DNA from: Paenibacillus_S vulneris
GTDB lineage: Bacteria; Bacillota; Bacilli; Paenibacillales; NBRC-103111
Assembly: GCF_039543185.1 (NCBI RefSeq)
Contig: NZ_BAABJG010000013.1
Span: 38,765 to 102,764, forward strand
Length of the DNA: 64,000 nt
Direction of reading: 5' to 3'
The notes under the pieces were generated by a model, which did not search any database, was not told the origin of the DNA, and saw only the letters and a program-made list of their open reading frames with translations. The position numbers and the translations under genes were made by a program. Numbering within the stretch: position 1 is the first letter of the stretch; each line of letters opens with the position of its first letter. This document shows, in pieces, positions 52,369 through 61,324 of this stretch.

Positions 52369-52965
52369 ATGAAAATTTTAACCGTTGTATCACACCCGCG
52401 GGAGAACTCTTTAACCTTTTCCGTAACAGGCAGATTCGTCCAAGGACTCGCCGATGCAGGGCACGAGACGGAGGTGCTGGACTTGCATCGCAGCGGCTTT
52501 AATCCCGTAATGTGGGAAGCGGATGAACCGGATTGGTCATCTGATCACAAGATCTATTCACCTGAGGTGGAGGCCGAAATGGAACGAATGAAGCATCATG
52601 ACGCGCTCGCCTTTATTTTCCCGATATGGTGGTTCAACCTGCCAGCTATGCTCAAAGGATATATCGATCGGGTATGGAATAATGGTTTTGCGTACGGCTC
52701 TACTACATTGCATCATAAAAAAGTACTGTGGCTTGGTCTGGCAGGAGCTCCAAAAGAACATTTCGAGAAGAGAGAATACGATAAGATACTCTCCCGACAC
52801 CTCAACATCGGAATAGCCGATTACTGCGGAATCTCTAATAGCAAGGTCGAGATATTATACGACACCTTGGATTCAAGGCCGGAAACCTTCGAGAATCTCC
52901 TGTCACGCGCCTACCATTTGGGGCTGGAATACGACAACGATATAAAAGCCGCTAAGGAAGCTTGA
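52369..52965 (+). CDS. NAD(P)H dehydrogenase (quinone), flavodoxin-like
   Basis: About 198 residues of the NQO1/MdaB/KefF family: MKILTVVSHPRENSLTFSV flavin-phosphate loop, GHETEVLDLHRSGFNPVM, IFPIWWFNLPAMLKGYIDRVWNNGFAYG (flavin and dimer contacts), and LAGAPKEHFEKREYD. These enzymes reduce quinones by two electrons and protect against redox cycling. Start at ATG 52369, nine bases after AGGGAGGG; a GTG at 52360 is part of that site. Divergently paired with HxlR. Confidence 0.92.
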   Translation: MKILTVVSHPRENSLTFSVTGRFVQGLADAGHETEVLDLHRSGFNPVMWEADEPDWSSDHKIYSPEVEAEMERMKHHDALAFIFPIWWFNLPAMLKGYIDRVWNNGFAYGSTTLHHKKVLWLGLAGAPKEHFEKREYDKILSRHLNIGIADYCGISNSKVEILYDTLDSRPETFENLLSRAYHLGLEYDNDIKAAKEA

Positions 52966-52982
52966 TATAAGATTGACATACC

Positions 52983-53012
52983 AAAGACCCCTTTCGTTCG
53001 AGAGGGGCCTTT
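52983..53012. terminator. Possible terminator after NAD(P)H dehydrogenase
   Basis: AAAGACCCCT/AGGGGCCTTT stem (52983-53012) with one mismatch; T-rich tail is weak. Confidence 0.6.
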
Positions 53013-53063
53013 ACTTTCAATATTTTTGGGATAAACCGGGCCTTCTTGTTTGTACCGAATGAA

Positions 53064-54485
53064 TTATGGAACTATTTCAAAAACGGAGCCTTGGTGAAAA
53101 TCCGCTACTTTCATAGACCCATAGACACCTAAATAGAGCCGGGTTTGATCCAGATTCGTTCCCAAACTAACATAGTAAGCTGATTGAGAACCGAACGGAT
53201 CATCCGTTTCAATAACACTAAAATCGCTAGGTCTACAGTCCGTTTGTGCCCTGGAATAAGCTAAAACCCCTCTAACCGGAGGGCGAGAGCCTTCACTGCG
53301 GGCAAGATCGGTAAATACAACGCTTCCCGTTAAAGCGGGGATTCCATTCCCTCTATAGGGCTGGACCCCTGTTAGTGCGGTTCCTCCGAATTTGTCAGGC
53401 CGGGGGTCTTGATGAAAATAGCTCACCAAAGGCTGCAGACGCCTCGCTGAGGTCATTACGGTTTCATTGTAATAAGCAATGGTCTTCTCATCCCCGGTTG
53501 GATTTCCAGAGCAGCCCCTAATGGTCGAAGTAGGAAAAGCGCCTTCCCACCCTCTCCAGCCAAAGTTAATAAACCCTTGCTGATCAGGCTCAGAATTCAT
53601 TGCAGAAGCTTGAACAAGCTGGGTAACCGGTATTGGTTTATAATGAACGAATGAAAAAATCGACTCTACCAGGTCCTGTCCGACAATTCCCACATATTTG
53701 ATATACTGATTATAGACCCTTTGAAATGAAATGCCCGGAATATTACGGACCCCTTTGGCTATTACCGTAAGCGTTTCCTGGATAGGTACGGGAAGCTCAT
53801 CAAAACGTGTGACCACGGGCGGGTTGTACATAAATGTGTTCTTGCCTACGTCAATTTCAATAATTTTCCCTGCGATTTCCATATCGTTCTGACTTAAATT
53901 AAACGGGTCATAGCCGGATCCGCCATCTCCGGTTGTCAAAACAAGCCTTCCTGTTTCGGGCGAAAAATTCAAGCTATTAACACCATTATGGTTTAAAAAT
54001 GGTCTTCTTATATTCAGTAATGTTCGCCGCTTTTGAGGCTGGCCATTCGGTTGTAATACCCATTCTTCCACTGTATCGATATGATCATATTGCGATTCTC
54101 TATGTATCCACTGCAGGTGTAACGTTTTGGGATCACACGGGTTAGGCTTAAAGGATTCAAATTCACCTGAAAGCGCGCCGGGACCTTGAGTTCCCGCTGC
54201 TGAAAAATGAAGATAGAAAAGACCGTTAGAATAAAATTCGGGATGAAACGCAAGCCCGAGCAACCCCCGTTCATCATATCCGCCAGAGCCGCCTAGTTTT
54301 AGGATGCGGGGGCTAATATTTAACAACGTCCTTATAACTCCGCCTCGTATGTAAAAGACCTCTCCTACCTGGGTCGCAATAAATAAGGTTTCGGCTGAAT
54401 CACCCGGGAGCATAGCGGTTTTCAAAACAGTGGGCATATTGATTCTGCTTACAATGGGCCGCAAATGAGCCTTAACTTTTATCAA
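53064..54485 (-). CDS. GSDH-type (glucose/sorbosone dehydrogenase) beta-propeller protein
   Basis: A 473-residue propeller protein. The family core GSGGYDERGLLGLAFHPEFYSNGLFYLHFS (about 66-95), LNHNGVNSLNFSPETGRLVLTTGDGG (near 165-195) and the NFGWRGWEGAFP and GNGIPALTGSVVFTDLARSEG stretches mark the PQQ-glucose/sorbosone dehydrogenase fold. No signal peptide is visible, which is odd because most relatives are exported, and no PQQ synthesis genes are nearby. Enzymatic activity is therefore uncertain. Monocistronic on the minus strand. Confidence 0.8.
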   Translation of the reverse strand: MIKVKAHLRPIVSRINMPTVLKTAMLPGDSAETLFIATQVGEVFYIRGGVIRTLLNISPRILKLGGSGGYDERGLLGLAFHPEFYSNGLFYLHFSAAGTQGPGALSGEFESFKPNPCDPKTLHLQWIHRESQYDHIDTVEEWVLQPNGQPQKRRTLLNIRRPFLNHNGVNSLNFSPETGRLVLTTGDGGSGYDPFNLSQNDMEIAGKIIEIDVGKNTFMYNPPVVTRFDELPVPIQETLTVIAKGVRNIPGISFQRVYNQYIKYVGIVGQDLVESIFSFVHYKPIPVTQLVQASAMNSEPDQQGFINFGWRGWEGAFPTSTIRGCSGNPTGDEKTIAYYNETVMTSARRLQPLVSYFHQDPRPDKFGGTALTGVQPYRGNGIPALTGSVVFTDLARSEGSRPPVRGVLAYSRAQTDCRPSDFSVIETDDPFGSQSAYYVSLGTNLDQTRLYLGVYGSMKVADFHQGSVFEIVP

Positions 54486-54583
54486 CTATAGTAGCCCCCT
54501 CCTCTTGTTTCCCTTTTTAGAAATATGATTAGAGCGATTCCTTTAGTACCAGGAGGTTTTCTTCAGAGCCTTATTTCTTCTCG

Positions 54584-54620
54584 AAAAAAAACGGAGCAAA
54601 CGACATATAAGCGCTGCTCC
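54584..54620 (-). terminator. Terminator of the glycan operon
   Basis: GGAGCA/TGCTCC stem (54592-54620) followed on the minus strand by eight U. Lies 120 bases past the stop at 54742. Confidence 0.8.
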
Positions 54621-54741
54621 GGTCGGATGAATGCCGCTGGATATTCCATATCCTTTATTTGACCATCGGCTCCCACGAATTGTAAAAAAATCCTCCTGCG
54701 GTGCCTTAGGCCAAGATTGCAGCTAATCCGTTCAGAATATT

Positions 54742-56031
54742 TTAATTGGAGACAGCTTTAAAGGAGCGTTTCGTTAACTTCAATTCCTTAGCTAGATCAA
54801 TAGCCTGCTTCATATCCTCATGCTGGCTGGACCAGTGCCAGCTCCCGTACCTGCCGATGCTGTAGATGTTATGCTGCTGCAAGTAGCCTCGGAGCCTAGA
54901 TGTGATCCGATCGTCCGGCAAGCAATAGTTGTGCTCCAGATAGATTGGTTTCATAGTCACAATATCCCGTTCATCCTCAATGATCCCAATGCTTATAAGG
55001 TCCTTAATGACCCGTGGCCTTAAGCTTAATGCTTCCTGTTCATCCTTAAAAAACAAGGGGGAGCACTCTACATAAATGGAACTATAGCCTTCCGGGGCCA
55101 TACTTGATTGAACATTGCTATAGAAACCGATGCGGTAGCAGCAGTACTTCATCTCCGATACATAAATCCAGCTTTTGTTGGCATGCAGCGGATTTTTCTT
55201 TACTCCTAAATTGAGGATGAATCCCCTGCTTGCTTGCAAATGCCGGGATAAGCTTGCGATCTGACTATCTGCACCGTCCAGCATGCTTATCAGTTTGGGT
55301 AACGGCATCGTGGAAATAACCGTGTCCCAAGGAACCGTTTGATCATTGATGGTGATTGTTCGGTTATGAAGATGAATCGATTGGACTTGAGAATTGAACT
55401 GAATGCATGCATGGTTCGCCAGGTGTTCCGGAATCGCTTGGGCCCCTAACGGGCTTTGCGGATAATAAAAATAACTGTTATATCCCGCAGTATTCTTGTC
55501 CGTTCGAACATTTCTGATTTGCTCGTATTGGCTTACTTGGATTTGTGCCAGATCCGATACCCCGAACATCTTCCTGTTATAATCCCTGAAAAAATATTCA
55601 AACAAAGTAGGTCCGTACGATCGGAGCAGCATGTCCAAATAGTTCTGGAAGCGGCCCCCTCTGTCTGCTTCCTTTTCCTTTATGGCGATTAACTCCCGAT
55701 TAATCTGATTGACAAATCGACGGTCTTCATGCTTTTTATAGCTCTGCTGCAACGGAAAGTCGAACCATTTTCCTTCCAGGTATACGAAGGCTTGCCGTGT
55801 GTGCCTTTGCAGAGGAAGTCCTTCCAAAAGCTGCAAAACCTCCGGGACATTTTGATAATGAAACCAATGGCCACCTACATCGAAGGTAAACTTGCCAACG
55901 GGAGTATCGATTCCATACGATGCGGCTTTCCCTCCAAGTCTGGAACTGCCTTCCAGGACCTTCGCATGGCCTAAGCTTGCTGCAAAAGATAAGCCGGTTA
56001 CGCCCGCTCCGATAACATATATGGACACCAT
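54742..56031 (-). CDS. FAD-dependent UDP-galactopyranose-mutase / protoporphyrinogen-oxidase-like protein
   Basis: A 429-residue flavoprotein: N-terminal VIGAGVTGLSFAASLG and RLGGKAASYG, then FTFDVGGHWFHYQ, a pattern shared by UDP-galactopyranose mutase and glycan-cluster amine-oxidase-like proteins. EYFFRDYNRKMFGVSDLAQI fits the latter (LPS-biosynthesis PPOX-like) group. C-terminal IYSIGRYGSWHWSSQHEDMKQAIDLAKEL binds the flavin. Last gene of a three-gene glycan operon; it may change the ring form or oxidation state of a sugar nucleotide or lipid-linked sugar. The substrate is not readable. Confidence 0.82.
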   Translation of the reverse strand: MVSIYVIGAGVTGLSFAASLGHAKVLEGSSRLGGKAASYGIDTPVGKFTFDVGGHWFHYQNVPEVLQLLEGLPLQRHTRQAFVYLEGKWFDFPLQQSYKKHEDRRFVNQINRELIAIKEKEADRGGRFQNYLDMLLRSYGPTLFEYFFRDYNRKMFGVSDLAQIQVSQYEQIRNVRTDKNTAGYNSYFYYPQSPLGAQAIPEHLANHACIQFNSQVQSIHLHNRTITINDQTVPWDTVISTMPLPKLISMLDGADSQIASLSRHLQASRGFILNLGVKKNPLHANKSWIYVSEMKYCCYRIGFYSNVQSSMAPEGYSSIYVECSPLFFKDEQEALSLRPRVIKDLISIGIIEDERDIVTMKPIYLEHNYCLPDDRITSRLRGYLQQHNIYSIGRYGSWHWSSQHEDMKQAIDLAKELKLTKRSFKAVSN

Positions 56032-56048
56032 GCTCCCCCTTTTTTCTA

Positions 56049-57164
56049 CTAGATCTGCATGACGCTTCTAATTCGTGAATTGACCTTATGTACGTCATAT
56101 TTTTGCTCTGCTATGTCGCGACTGCATGCTCCCATTCTTTCTATCAAGCCAGGTTCTAGAATGAATCGTTCCATAGCCTCAGCTAGCGCGGCGGCGTTCT
56201 TAACCGGTACCAGGAAACCGTTGTATTCTTGAATAACCGTTTCCTTGCATCCAGGTGTATTCGTAGTAATAACAGGCATCCCCATTGACATCGCTTCCAA
56301 TATAGATTTAGGAGTTCCTTCACGATAATAGGAGGGCAGGACGAAAACGTCCGAGCTGTTTAGATGCGGTCGAACATCCCTGGTTTCTCCAAGATAATCA
56401 ACCACCTGCTCATTTATCCATTCGGTCATTTGATCCTCACGGATCGCCGTCGGGTTAACATCAAAGGGGCCTAGCAGCTTGATGCCTATGTCCGGATACT
56501 TTCTTTTTAAAATTCTCGCAGCTTCGATGTATTCGTAAATTCCTTTGGCCTTAATTATTCTTGCTATAAGGATAAAGGTAACAGGCGCTTTGCCCGTCCT
56601 GCCGGAAGGCTTTCTAAATGAAGTAAGGTTGACACCCACTCCGTTCACTATCGTCGCTTTTTCCCGCTGAATGAAGTGAATGTTAGTAAATAGTTGAAGA
56701 TCATCCTCGTTTTCAAAAAAAGCCCCTTCACAATGACGAAAGGCCTGGCGGTATAAGGTTTTGACAATCGGCATCAGCATTCGCTGCTTCCAGGTTCGTT
56801 CCATGAACATATAGCCTAATCCGGTGATGTTGACAAATACCCTTCCCTTGTTTGCGAGTCTGGCCGCCAGGCTGCCGTAAAATACGGGCTTGATAGAGTA
56901 GCAGCTGATGATATCGGGGTCCTCATCTCCTATGATCCGAACCAAATGAAGAATACTGCGTAGATCATACAACGGGTTTAACCCTGTATTCCGGATAGGA
57001 ACCCGAACGAACTTAACCCCAATGGCAGCCAACGTATCCCCCGCTATGGTATCAGGTGCCAAAGCCGTTACGCTGTGCCCGTCCCGTACCAATGATTCCA
57101 AAAGATCCCGGCTAAAATTCAAATAGTACTTGGCGTACGGAACAACAAATAAAACCTTTGCCAT
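56049..57164 (-). CDS. Glycosyltransferase family 4 protein
   Basis: About 371 residues, GT-B fold. N-terminal KVLFVVPYAKYYLNFSRDLLESLVRDGHSV acceptor domain (WbpX/PglA-like start), then PVTFILIARIIKAKGIYEYIEAARILKRKYPDI linker and the GT4 donor motif PSYYREGTPKSILEAMSMGMPVITTNTPGCKETV with the E-x7-E pair. Similar to GT4 enzymes that add the second sugar to an undecaprenyl carrier. Start moved to ATG 57164, where AAGGTGATG gives a ribosome site; the longest frame (57230) overlaps the upstream gene. Confidence 0.92.
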   Translation of the reverse strand: MAKVLFVVPYAKYYLNFSRDLLESLVRDGHSVTALAPDTIAGDTLAAIGVKFVRVPIRNTGLNPLYDLRSILHLVRIIGDEDPDIISCYSIKPVFYGSLAARLANKGRVFVNITGLGYMFMERTWKQRMLMPIVKTLYRQAFRHCEGAFFENEDDLQLFTNIHFIQREKATIVNGVGVNLTSFRKPSGRTGKAPVTFILIARIIKAKGIYEYIEAARILKRKYPDIGIKLLGPFDVNPTAIREDQMTEWINEQVVDYLGETRDVRPHLNSSDVFVLPSYYREGTPKSILEAMSMGMPVITTNTPGCKETVIQEYNGFLVPVKNAAALAEAMERFILEPGLIERMGACSRDIAEQKYDVHKVNSRIRSVMQI

Positions 57165-57187
57165 TTCATCACCTTCTCGGGACCGTA

Positions 57188-58168
57188 TTAGCTTACGTTT
57201 ACCTGACTTAATTTGTATGCCGCCACACATACCAATCCGAATGCTGCCGCTGCCAATCCATAGGCATCAAACGACAGGATGAGTAAGGCGGTGGTACCCA
57301 ATATAATGGCACCCGCATAGGCGAGCAGTACCGTTTTTTTGACGGATAACCCCATCTTGACAAGTCTTAATGCAAAATGATCCTGGCTCCCTCGAAGCGG
57401 AGACTTCCCAGCCTTTATTCGCAGTACAGAGACAAAGATCAGCTCAAATAAGGGAATCCCTAGAATAAAAACCGGGACGATCAGCTGCCGGCCAAACTCC
57501 TGACCCTCCGTCCAATCTATCACCGTGCATGCAAATAAAAAACCAATCAGTAAACTGCCGGTATCGCCCATATAGATTCTCGCAGGCTGGAAATTATAGA
57601 TCAGAAAGCCTAAGCATGCACCTGCCAAAGCTAGCATTAAAGCACTGCTGAATAGATCCCCTGAAAGCTGCAGCAACAATGCAAAAAATAAAGAACAAAT
57701 ACTAACAATGCCTGCCGCAAGCCCGTCCATAGTATCGATTAAGTTAATGGCGTTAGACACACCTATGATCCAAAGGATGGTCACTGCAAGGTTCAATATT
57801 CCGTTATCAAAAAACGAGAAAGAGATCCCGCTGGACCCAACGATGAAAGCAGCAATAAACTGTACAATAAGCTTCGTAACGGGTGATACCGGCCTTATGT
57901 CATCAACGAGACCTAGTCCCAGTATAATCAGCGAGCCAAGTATTTTACCGTACTGGTTCATCAAGGTCACATGATCGTTCTGTAAGATCAGTACGACTGC
58001 TACAGCGGCAAAAATAGCTAGTCCTCCCAAATAGGGAATGGGGCGCTTATGAGTTTTCAATTCCGTATTTGGATAATCAACGATGCGCAGCTTAAGCGCG
58101 ATAATCCTCATGATAGGGGTCAATAGCATGCAAAACGCTAGCGAGAAAAAGAAGCTGGATGCTAACAA
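57188..58168 (-). CDS. WecA/TagO-like undecaprenyl-phosphate sugar-1-phosphate transferase
   Basis: A 326-residue polytopic enzyme of the MraY/WecA/TagO family, about ten helices. Motifs: KLRIVDYPNTELKTHKRPIPYLGGLAIF, GLVDDIRPVSP (catalytic Asp pair), NAINLIDTMDGLAAGI, FNFQPARIYMGDTGSLLIGF (GDTGS) and RGSQDHFALRLVKMGLSV (HFxHRL-like, with Ala). It transfers a HexNAc-1-phosphate from UDP onto undecaprenyl phosphate, the first step of a wall or secreted polysaccharide. First gene of the operon; promoter and operator lie just upstream. Confidence 0.93.
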   Translation of the reverse strand: MLASSFFFSLAFCMLLTPIMRIIALKLRIVDYPNTELKTHKRPIPYLGGLAIFAAVAVVLILQNDHVTLMNQYGKILGSLIILGLGLVDDIRPVSPVTKLIVQFIAAFIVGSSGISFSFFDNGILNLAVTILWIIGVSNAINLIDTMDGLAAGIVSICSLFFALLLQLSGDLFSSALMLALAGACLGFLIYNFQPARIYMGDTGSLLIGFLFACTVIDWTEGQEFGRQLIVPVFILGIPLFELIFVSVLRIKAGKSPLRGSQDHFALRLVKMGLSVKKTVLLAYAGAIILGTTALLILSFDAYGLAAAAFGLVCVAAYKLSQVNVS

Positions 58169-58223
58169 ATGAGTTGTATCCCCCTTCGTTCGTTATAAGG
58201 CTTTTGATTTTACAAAAAATAAC

Positions 58224-58281
58224 GTTCGTTTTAACGAACAAGTCTTGTCCCCATTATATTTCGACTGTAATAAAATAGCAA
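58224..58281 (-). promoter_or_regulatory. Promoter and operator of the glycan operon
   Basis: On the minus strand TTGCTA (58276-58281), 17-base spacer, TATAAT (58253-58258). GTTCGTT-TT-AACGAAC (58224-58239) lies just after the expected transcription start, and a further half-site TTCGTTCGTT is at about 58184-58193. Looks like a TetR/MarR-style repressor site with no such gene in the window. Confidence 0.7.
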
Positions 58282-58405
58282 TTCATTTCTATATTTTCCT
58301 GCTACTTTTATCTCGTAATTTCCCGAATACCTGATCGTACTTCCCGTCTTGGAATTCATCCTTCGGAGCTCTTGCGGTATACTATTTCGTAAAGAGGTGA
58401 GTGTG

Positions 58406-59362
58406 GTGGAATCGTTGAAGTCCATTTATCAGCGATATTTCGATGAAACGTTGTTTGGCCAAAAGAACGGAGTAACGTACAATCTGCGACCGGAGATCGG
58501 CGCCGGGAATGCCTGCAAGGTCACTACTTACAGCGGGATCGAAATCGTGTATCACGACATTCGTTATCATGAACCGTATCCTTTTTGTTTTGCTTCCAGA
58601 GGACGTATGGTTGAGCTTCAGTTTACTCTTTCCGGGGGGCGGCAGGTGAATGTGTCCGGTCATGATCATGAGACTCCGGTCGGGCAGGGTGCGCTTGCTT
58701 TAATTCAAGACTTTCAAGCACAGTTTTATCCCTCGGCACAAGAACCGTATGTTTCTCTATCGCTGGCCATTCCGGTTTCTCTATTTGATTATGCGGCTCA
58801 TGAGTTGACGACTTCAACCAATACAAACTTTGAATTCGACCGGCTCCTGCAGGGGCAAACCTTCCGCCGCTATTGTTTTGAAAATGACGCCAGAAGCATG
58901 GTATTGGCGAAGCAATTAATCTCCGATTTTAAAGACGCCAATAGATCCCCATTACTGATGGAAGCATCCGCATTGGAGTTACTGAACATGTATATGCTTC
59001 AATTATTCGAGCCTTCGCCCAGACCGGGCGGCTTGTCCAAAGGGGATATCCAAAAACTGCATAGGGCTAAGGAAATACTTGAATCTTGTATGACCGACCC
59101 TCCTTCTCTGCTGGCCTTGGCCAAAATGGTCGGGTTAAACGACTTTAAACTGAAGACGGGATTCAAGGCATGTTTTGGAATGACCGTATTCGAGTATTTG
59201 AGACACGTTCGTCTCGAGCATGCGATGATGGTTCTGCGGAACCAAGAGTCCAATGTAACCGAAACTGCGATGATGGTAGGCTACAGCAACGTAAGCGCGT
59301 TTTCCGAGCAATTCATTCGGAAGTTTGGTATAAAGCCGTCGGAGATAAAAAAATATTTTTAA
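58406..59362 (+). CDS. AraC family transcriptional regulator
   Basis: About 318 residues. The N-terminal part (VESLKSIYQRYFDETLFGQ onward) is a cupin-like effector domain; the C-terminus has AraC helix-turn-helix pairs (SLLALAKMVGLNDFKLKTGFKACFG, NVTETAMMVGYSNVSAFSEQFIRKFG, ending KPSEIKKYF), close to the PchR type. Start chosen at GTG 58406, five bases after GAGGTGA. It precedes an MFS exporter by 100 bases on the same strand; PchR-type regulators often control siderophore export or uptake, so the pump may export a siderophore. Confidence 0.88.
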   Translation: MESLKSIYQRYFDETLFGQKNGVTYNLRPEIGAGNACKVTTYSGIEIVYHDIRYHEPYPFCFASRGRMVELQFTLSGGRQVNVSGHDHETPVGQGALALIQDFQAQFYPSAQEPYVSLSLAIPVSLFDYAAHELTTSTNTNFEFDRLLQGQTFRRYCFENDARSMVLAKQLISDFKDANRSPLLMEASALELLNMYMLQLFEPSPRPGGLSKGDIQKLHRAKEILESCMTDPPSLLALAKMVGLNDFKLKTGFKACFGMTVFEYLRHVRLEHAMMVLRNQESNVTETAMMVGYSNVSAFSEQFIRKFGIKPSEIKKYF

Positions 59363-59396
59363 TCCGTTTGACCGTAATTGATTCCGTTTCACGGGA

Positions 59397-59455
59397 GCGG
59401 TCCGTACCGCAAATCCCTTATACTCCTCTTCAAACAATACTATTGTGTAGAGGAG
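59397..59455 (+). promoter_or_regulatory. Palindromic leader overlapping the ribosome site of the MFS gene
   Basis: GCGGT-CCGT-ACCGC (59397-59410), then TATACT (59419-59424) and a long dyad: CTCCTCT (59423-59429) pairs with AGAGGAG (59449-59455), inside it ACAATA-C-TATTGT (59434-59446). AGAGGAG is the ribosome site of the gene at 59463, so the stem would hide it in RNA; if transcription starts after TATACT the repeat is instead a DNA operator. Confidence 0.6.
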
Positions 59456-59462
59456 TGTAAGA

Positions 59463-60698
59463 ATGAACAAAATGAAGGGAAGCATTTTTTTCAGTGTTTT
59501 CGCAGCCATGCTGGGGCTTATGCTTATCGCGCCGATTACCCCCTCGCTTATACGAGAATTGGGCTTAAGGGAAATCCATTCCGGAATCCTTATTTCCGTC
59601 GGATCGATTATGATGGCGGTTATGGCTCCTGTATGGGGGAATATCAGCGATGTGAAGGGACGGAAGCCGGTAATCCTGATTGGGTTTATTGGTATATCCA
59701 TCAGCACTTTATTGTTGGCGGTCACCTTCTACAGCGGTCTCCATCACTGGCTTAGCGGCGGACTACTGCTGTCGCTGATGATCGTCACGCGAAGCTTGGT
59801 CGGGATGTTTATCCCGGCAATCCTTTCCTCCTCACAAGCTTATATGGGAGATGTGACGGAGGGGAAGGAAAGAGGAACCGGCATGGCGATCATTAGCGCG
59901 GCAAATGGGCTTGGGCTTATTCTCGGCCCGGCGATCGCCGGTGTATTTACATTATTTGGTTTGCTGTGGCCTTTATATTTTGGAATTGGGATTGCAATAG
60001 TTGCCTATTTCATCACTCTGCTGCTGATGCCTGCAAAGAAACCGGCGACAGCGAAGGGGTCTGCCAAAGTCAGCCCATTTCAACCTGGTTTGCGCAATTA
60101 TTTAATCGTGGCGCTAGTCACGATGATAGGAATCGTAACGATTCAAGTTATTGGAGGGTTTTATCTGCAGGATCAGCTGAGCCTCCCCTCCGATCAGCTG
60201 GCAAGAATAGTATCCTTCGGATTAATGCTTACGGGCATTGCCATGCTCTCTGCCCAAATCGTGCAGTCCAAATGGCTGAAATGGGAGCCGCGGCCGATGA
60301 TCCTGCTCGGTTCCTTGATTCTCGTCGTAAGCATGCTCCTATTCCTTCTTACGGCTCACCTACCGTTCTACTATTCGGCGTTTTTTGTTTTTGGATTAGG
60401 ATCGGGCTTTATGATGACCGGATTTATGGCAGGCGCTTCTCTTTCGGTAAGCAGCGAACAGCAAGGAGGCGTTGCCGGCTTGGTTGCTGCCATGCAGGGA
60501 ATCGCCGCCATCATCGCCCCTATTCTAAGCACCACTCTATATCAAATGAATCGTTACAGCCCTATGGCCATGATAGCTGTCCTTACCACCCTCTTGGGCG
60601 CAGGGATGCTGGCCCGCTTGCGAAGGGAACCGGCCCATAGCGCTATCAAGCGAATGGAAGGCCGGGAGATTCGGGCCGTCTCCGAAGATGCTAAGTAG
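59463..60698 (+). CDS. MFS transporter, drug:H+ antiporter type (DHA1)
   Basis: A 411-residue protein with twelve membrane helices. Motif A appears as GNISDVKGRKPVILIG between helices 2 and 3; motif C-like GLGLILGPAIAGVFTLFG in helix 5 marks exporters of the 12-TMS antiporter class. Conserved TPSLIRELG near the start. The ribosome site AGAGGAG lies within an inverted repeat. Placed directly after a PchR-like AraC regulator, so regulated export of a siderophore or drug is likely; which one is unknown. Confidence 0.92.
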   Translation: MNKMKGSIFFSVFAAMLGLMLIAPITPSLIRELGLREIHSGILISVGSIMMAVMAPVWGNISDVKGRKPVILIGFIGISISTLLLAVTFYSGLHHWLSGGLLLSLMIVTRSLVGMFIPAILSSSQAYMGDVTEGKERGTGMAIISAANGLGLILGPAIAGVFTLFGLLWPLYFGIGIAIVAYFITLLLMPAKKPATAKGSAKVSPFQPGLRNYLIVALVTMIGIVTIQVIGGFYLQDQLSLPSDQLARIVSFGLMLTGIAMLSAQIVQSKWLKWEPRPMILLGSLILVVSMLLFLLTAHLPFYYSAFFVFGLGSGFMMTGFMAGASLSVSSEQQGGVAGLVAAMQGIAAIIAPILSTTLYQMNRYSPMAMIAVLTTLLGAGMLARLRREPAHSAIKRMEGREIRAVSEDAK

Positions 60699-60721
60699 GG
60701 CAGCGGCACCCCCTTTGAAGC

Positions 60722-61324
60722 TTACTTTTGAGAATCAAGAATAAACATAGATGCATCTTGTCCCATGAAAATTTTACTTCCGGTATAAAAGGTTCGGGAT
60801 TGAATATCCCTATACCCTATTTTCGTCATGATGTTAGCCAGCTCTGCTTGATCAAATCCGTTATGAACGATATCTGACACTATGTTTTCATTTTTATTAA
60901 AATCTACAATCAGTAAATGGCCTCCTTCATTTAAAGCGTCAAATAACCTTGATAAGACCAATTCGACGTCACTAATATGAAGGAGGACCTGCGCCATAAA
61001 AATATAGTCAGCCTGAAAATCCGATACACCTTCCTTCTCAAAATCAAAGCATAAGGTGTCTGCTTTTTGAATATCAGAGCGGGAGATTTTTTGCTTGATT
61101 TGATCAAGCATGTTTTGCGATGTATCCAGAAACAGCATGGATTTAAACTCGTTTAGCAGGTTCATTCCGACAAGACCCGTTCCGCAACCAAAATCAATAG
61201 CATTCTTACTTTTAGTGTCAACTAAATAGGTGCGAATGGCCTCCGATGATACCTTTGCAATTTGGATTCTTTCAGGGGTGTCGTATAGGTTAGCTATCAT
61301 CTCAAACTTATCCGTATTTCCCAT
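60722..61324 (-). CDS. Class I SAM-dependent methyltransferase
   Basis: A 200-residue methyltransferase. SAM-binding motif I IDFGCGTGLVG (43-53), then MLFLDTSQNMLDQIKQKI (acidic residue for the ribose), CFDFEKEG, YIFMAQVLLHISDVELVLSRLFDALNEGGHLLIVDF (motifs II-III). Substrate is not evident from the small C-terminal part. GAAGGAGAG lies seven bases before the ATG. Convergent with the MFS gene and not in an operon. Confidence 0.9.
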   Translation of the reverse strand: MGNTDKFEMIANLYDTPERIQIAKVSSEAIRTYLVDTKSKNAIDFGCGTGLVGMNLLNEFKSMLFLDTSQNMLDQIKQKISRSDIQKADTLCFDFEKEGVSDFQADYIFMAQVLLHISDVELVLSRLFDALNEGGHLLIVDFNKNENIVSDIVHNGFDQAELANIMTKIGYRDIQSRTFYTGSKIFMGQDASMFILDSQK

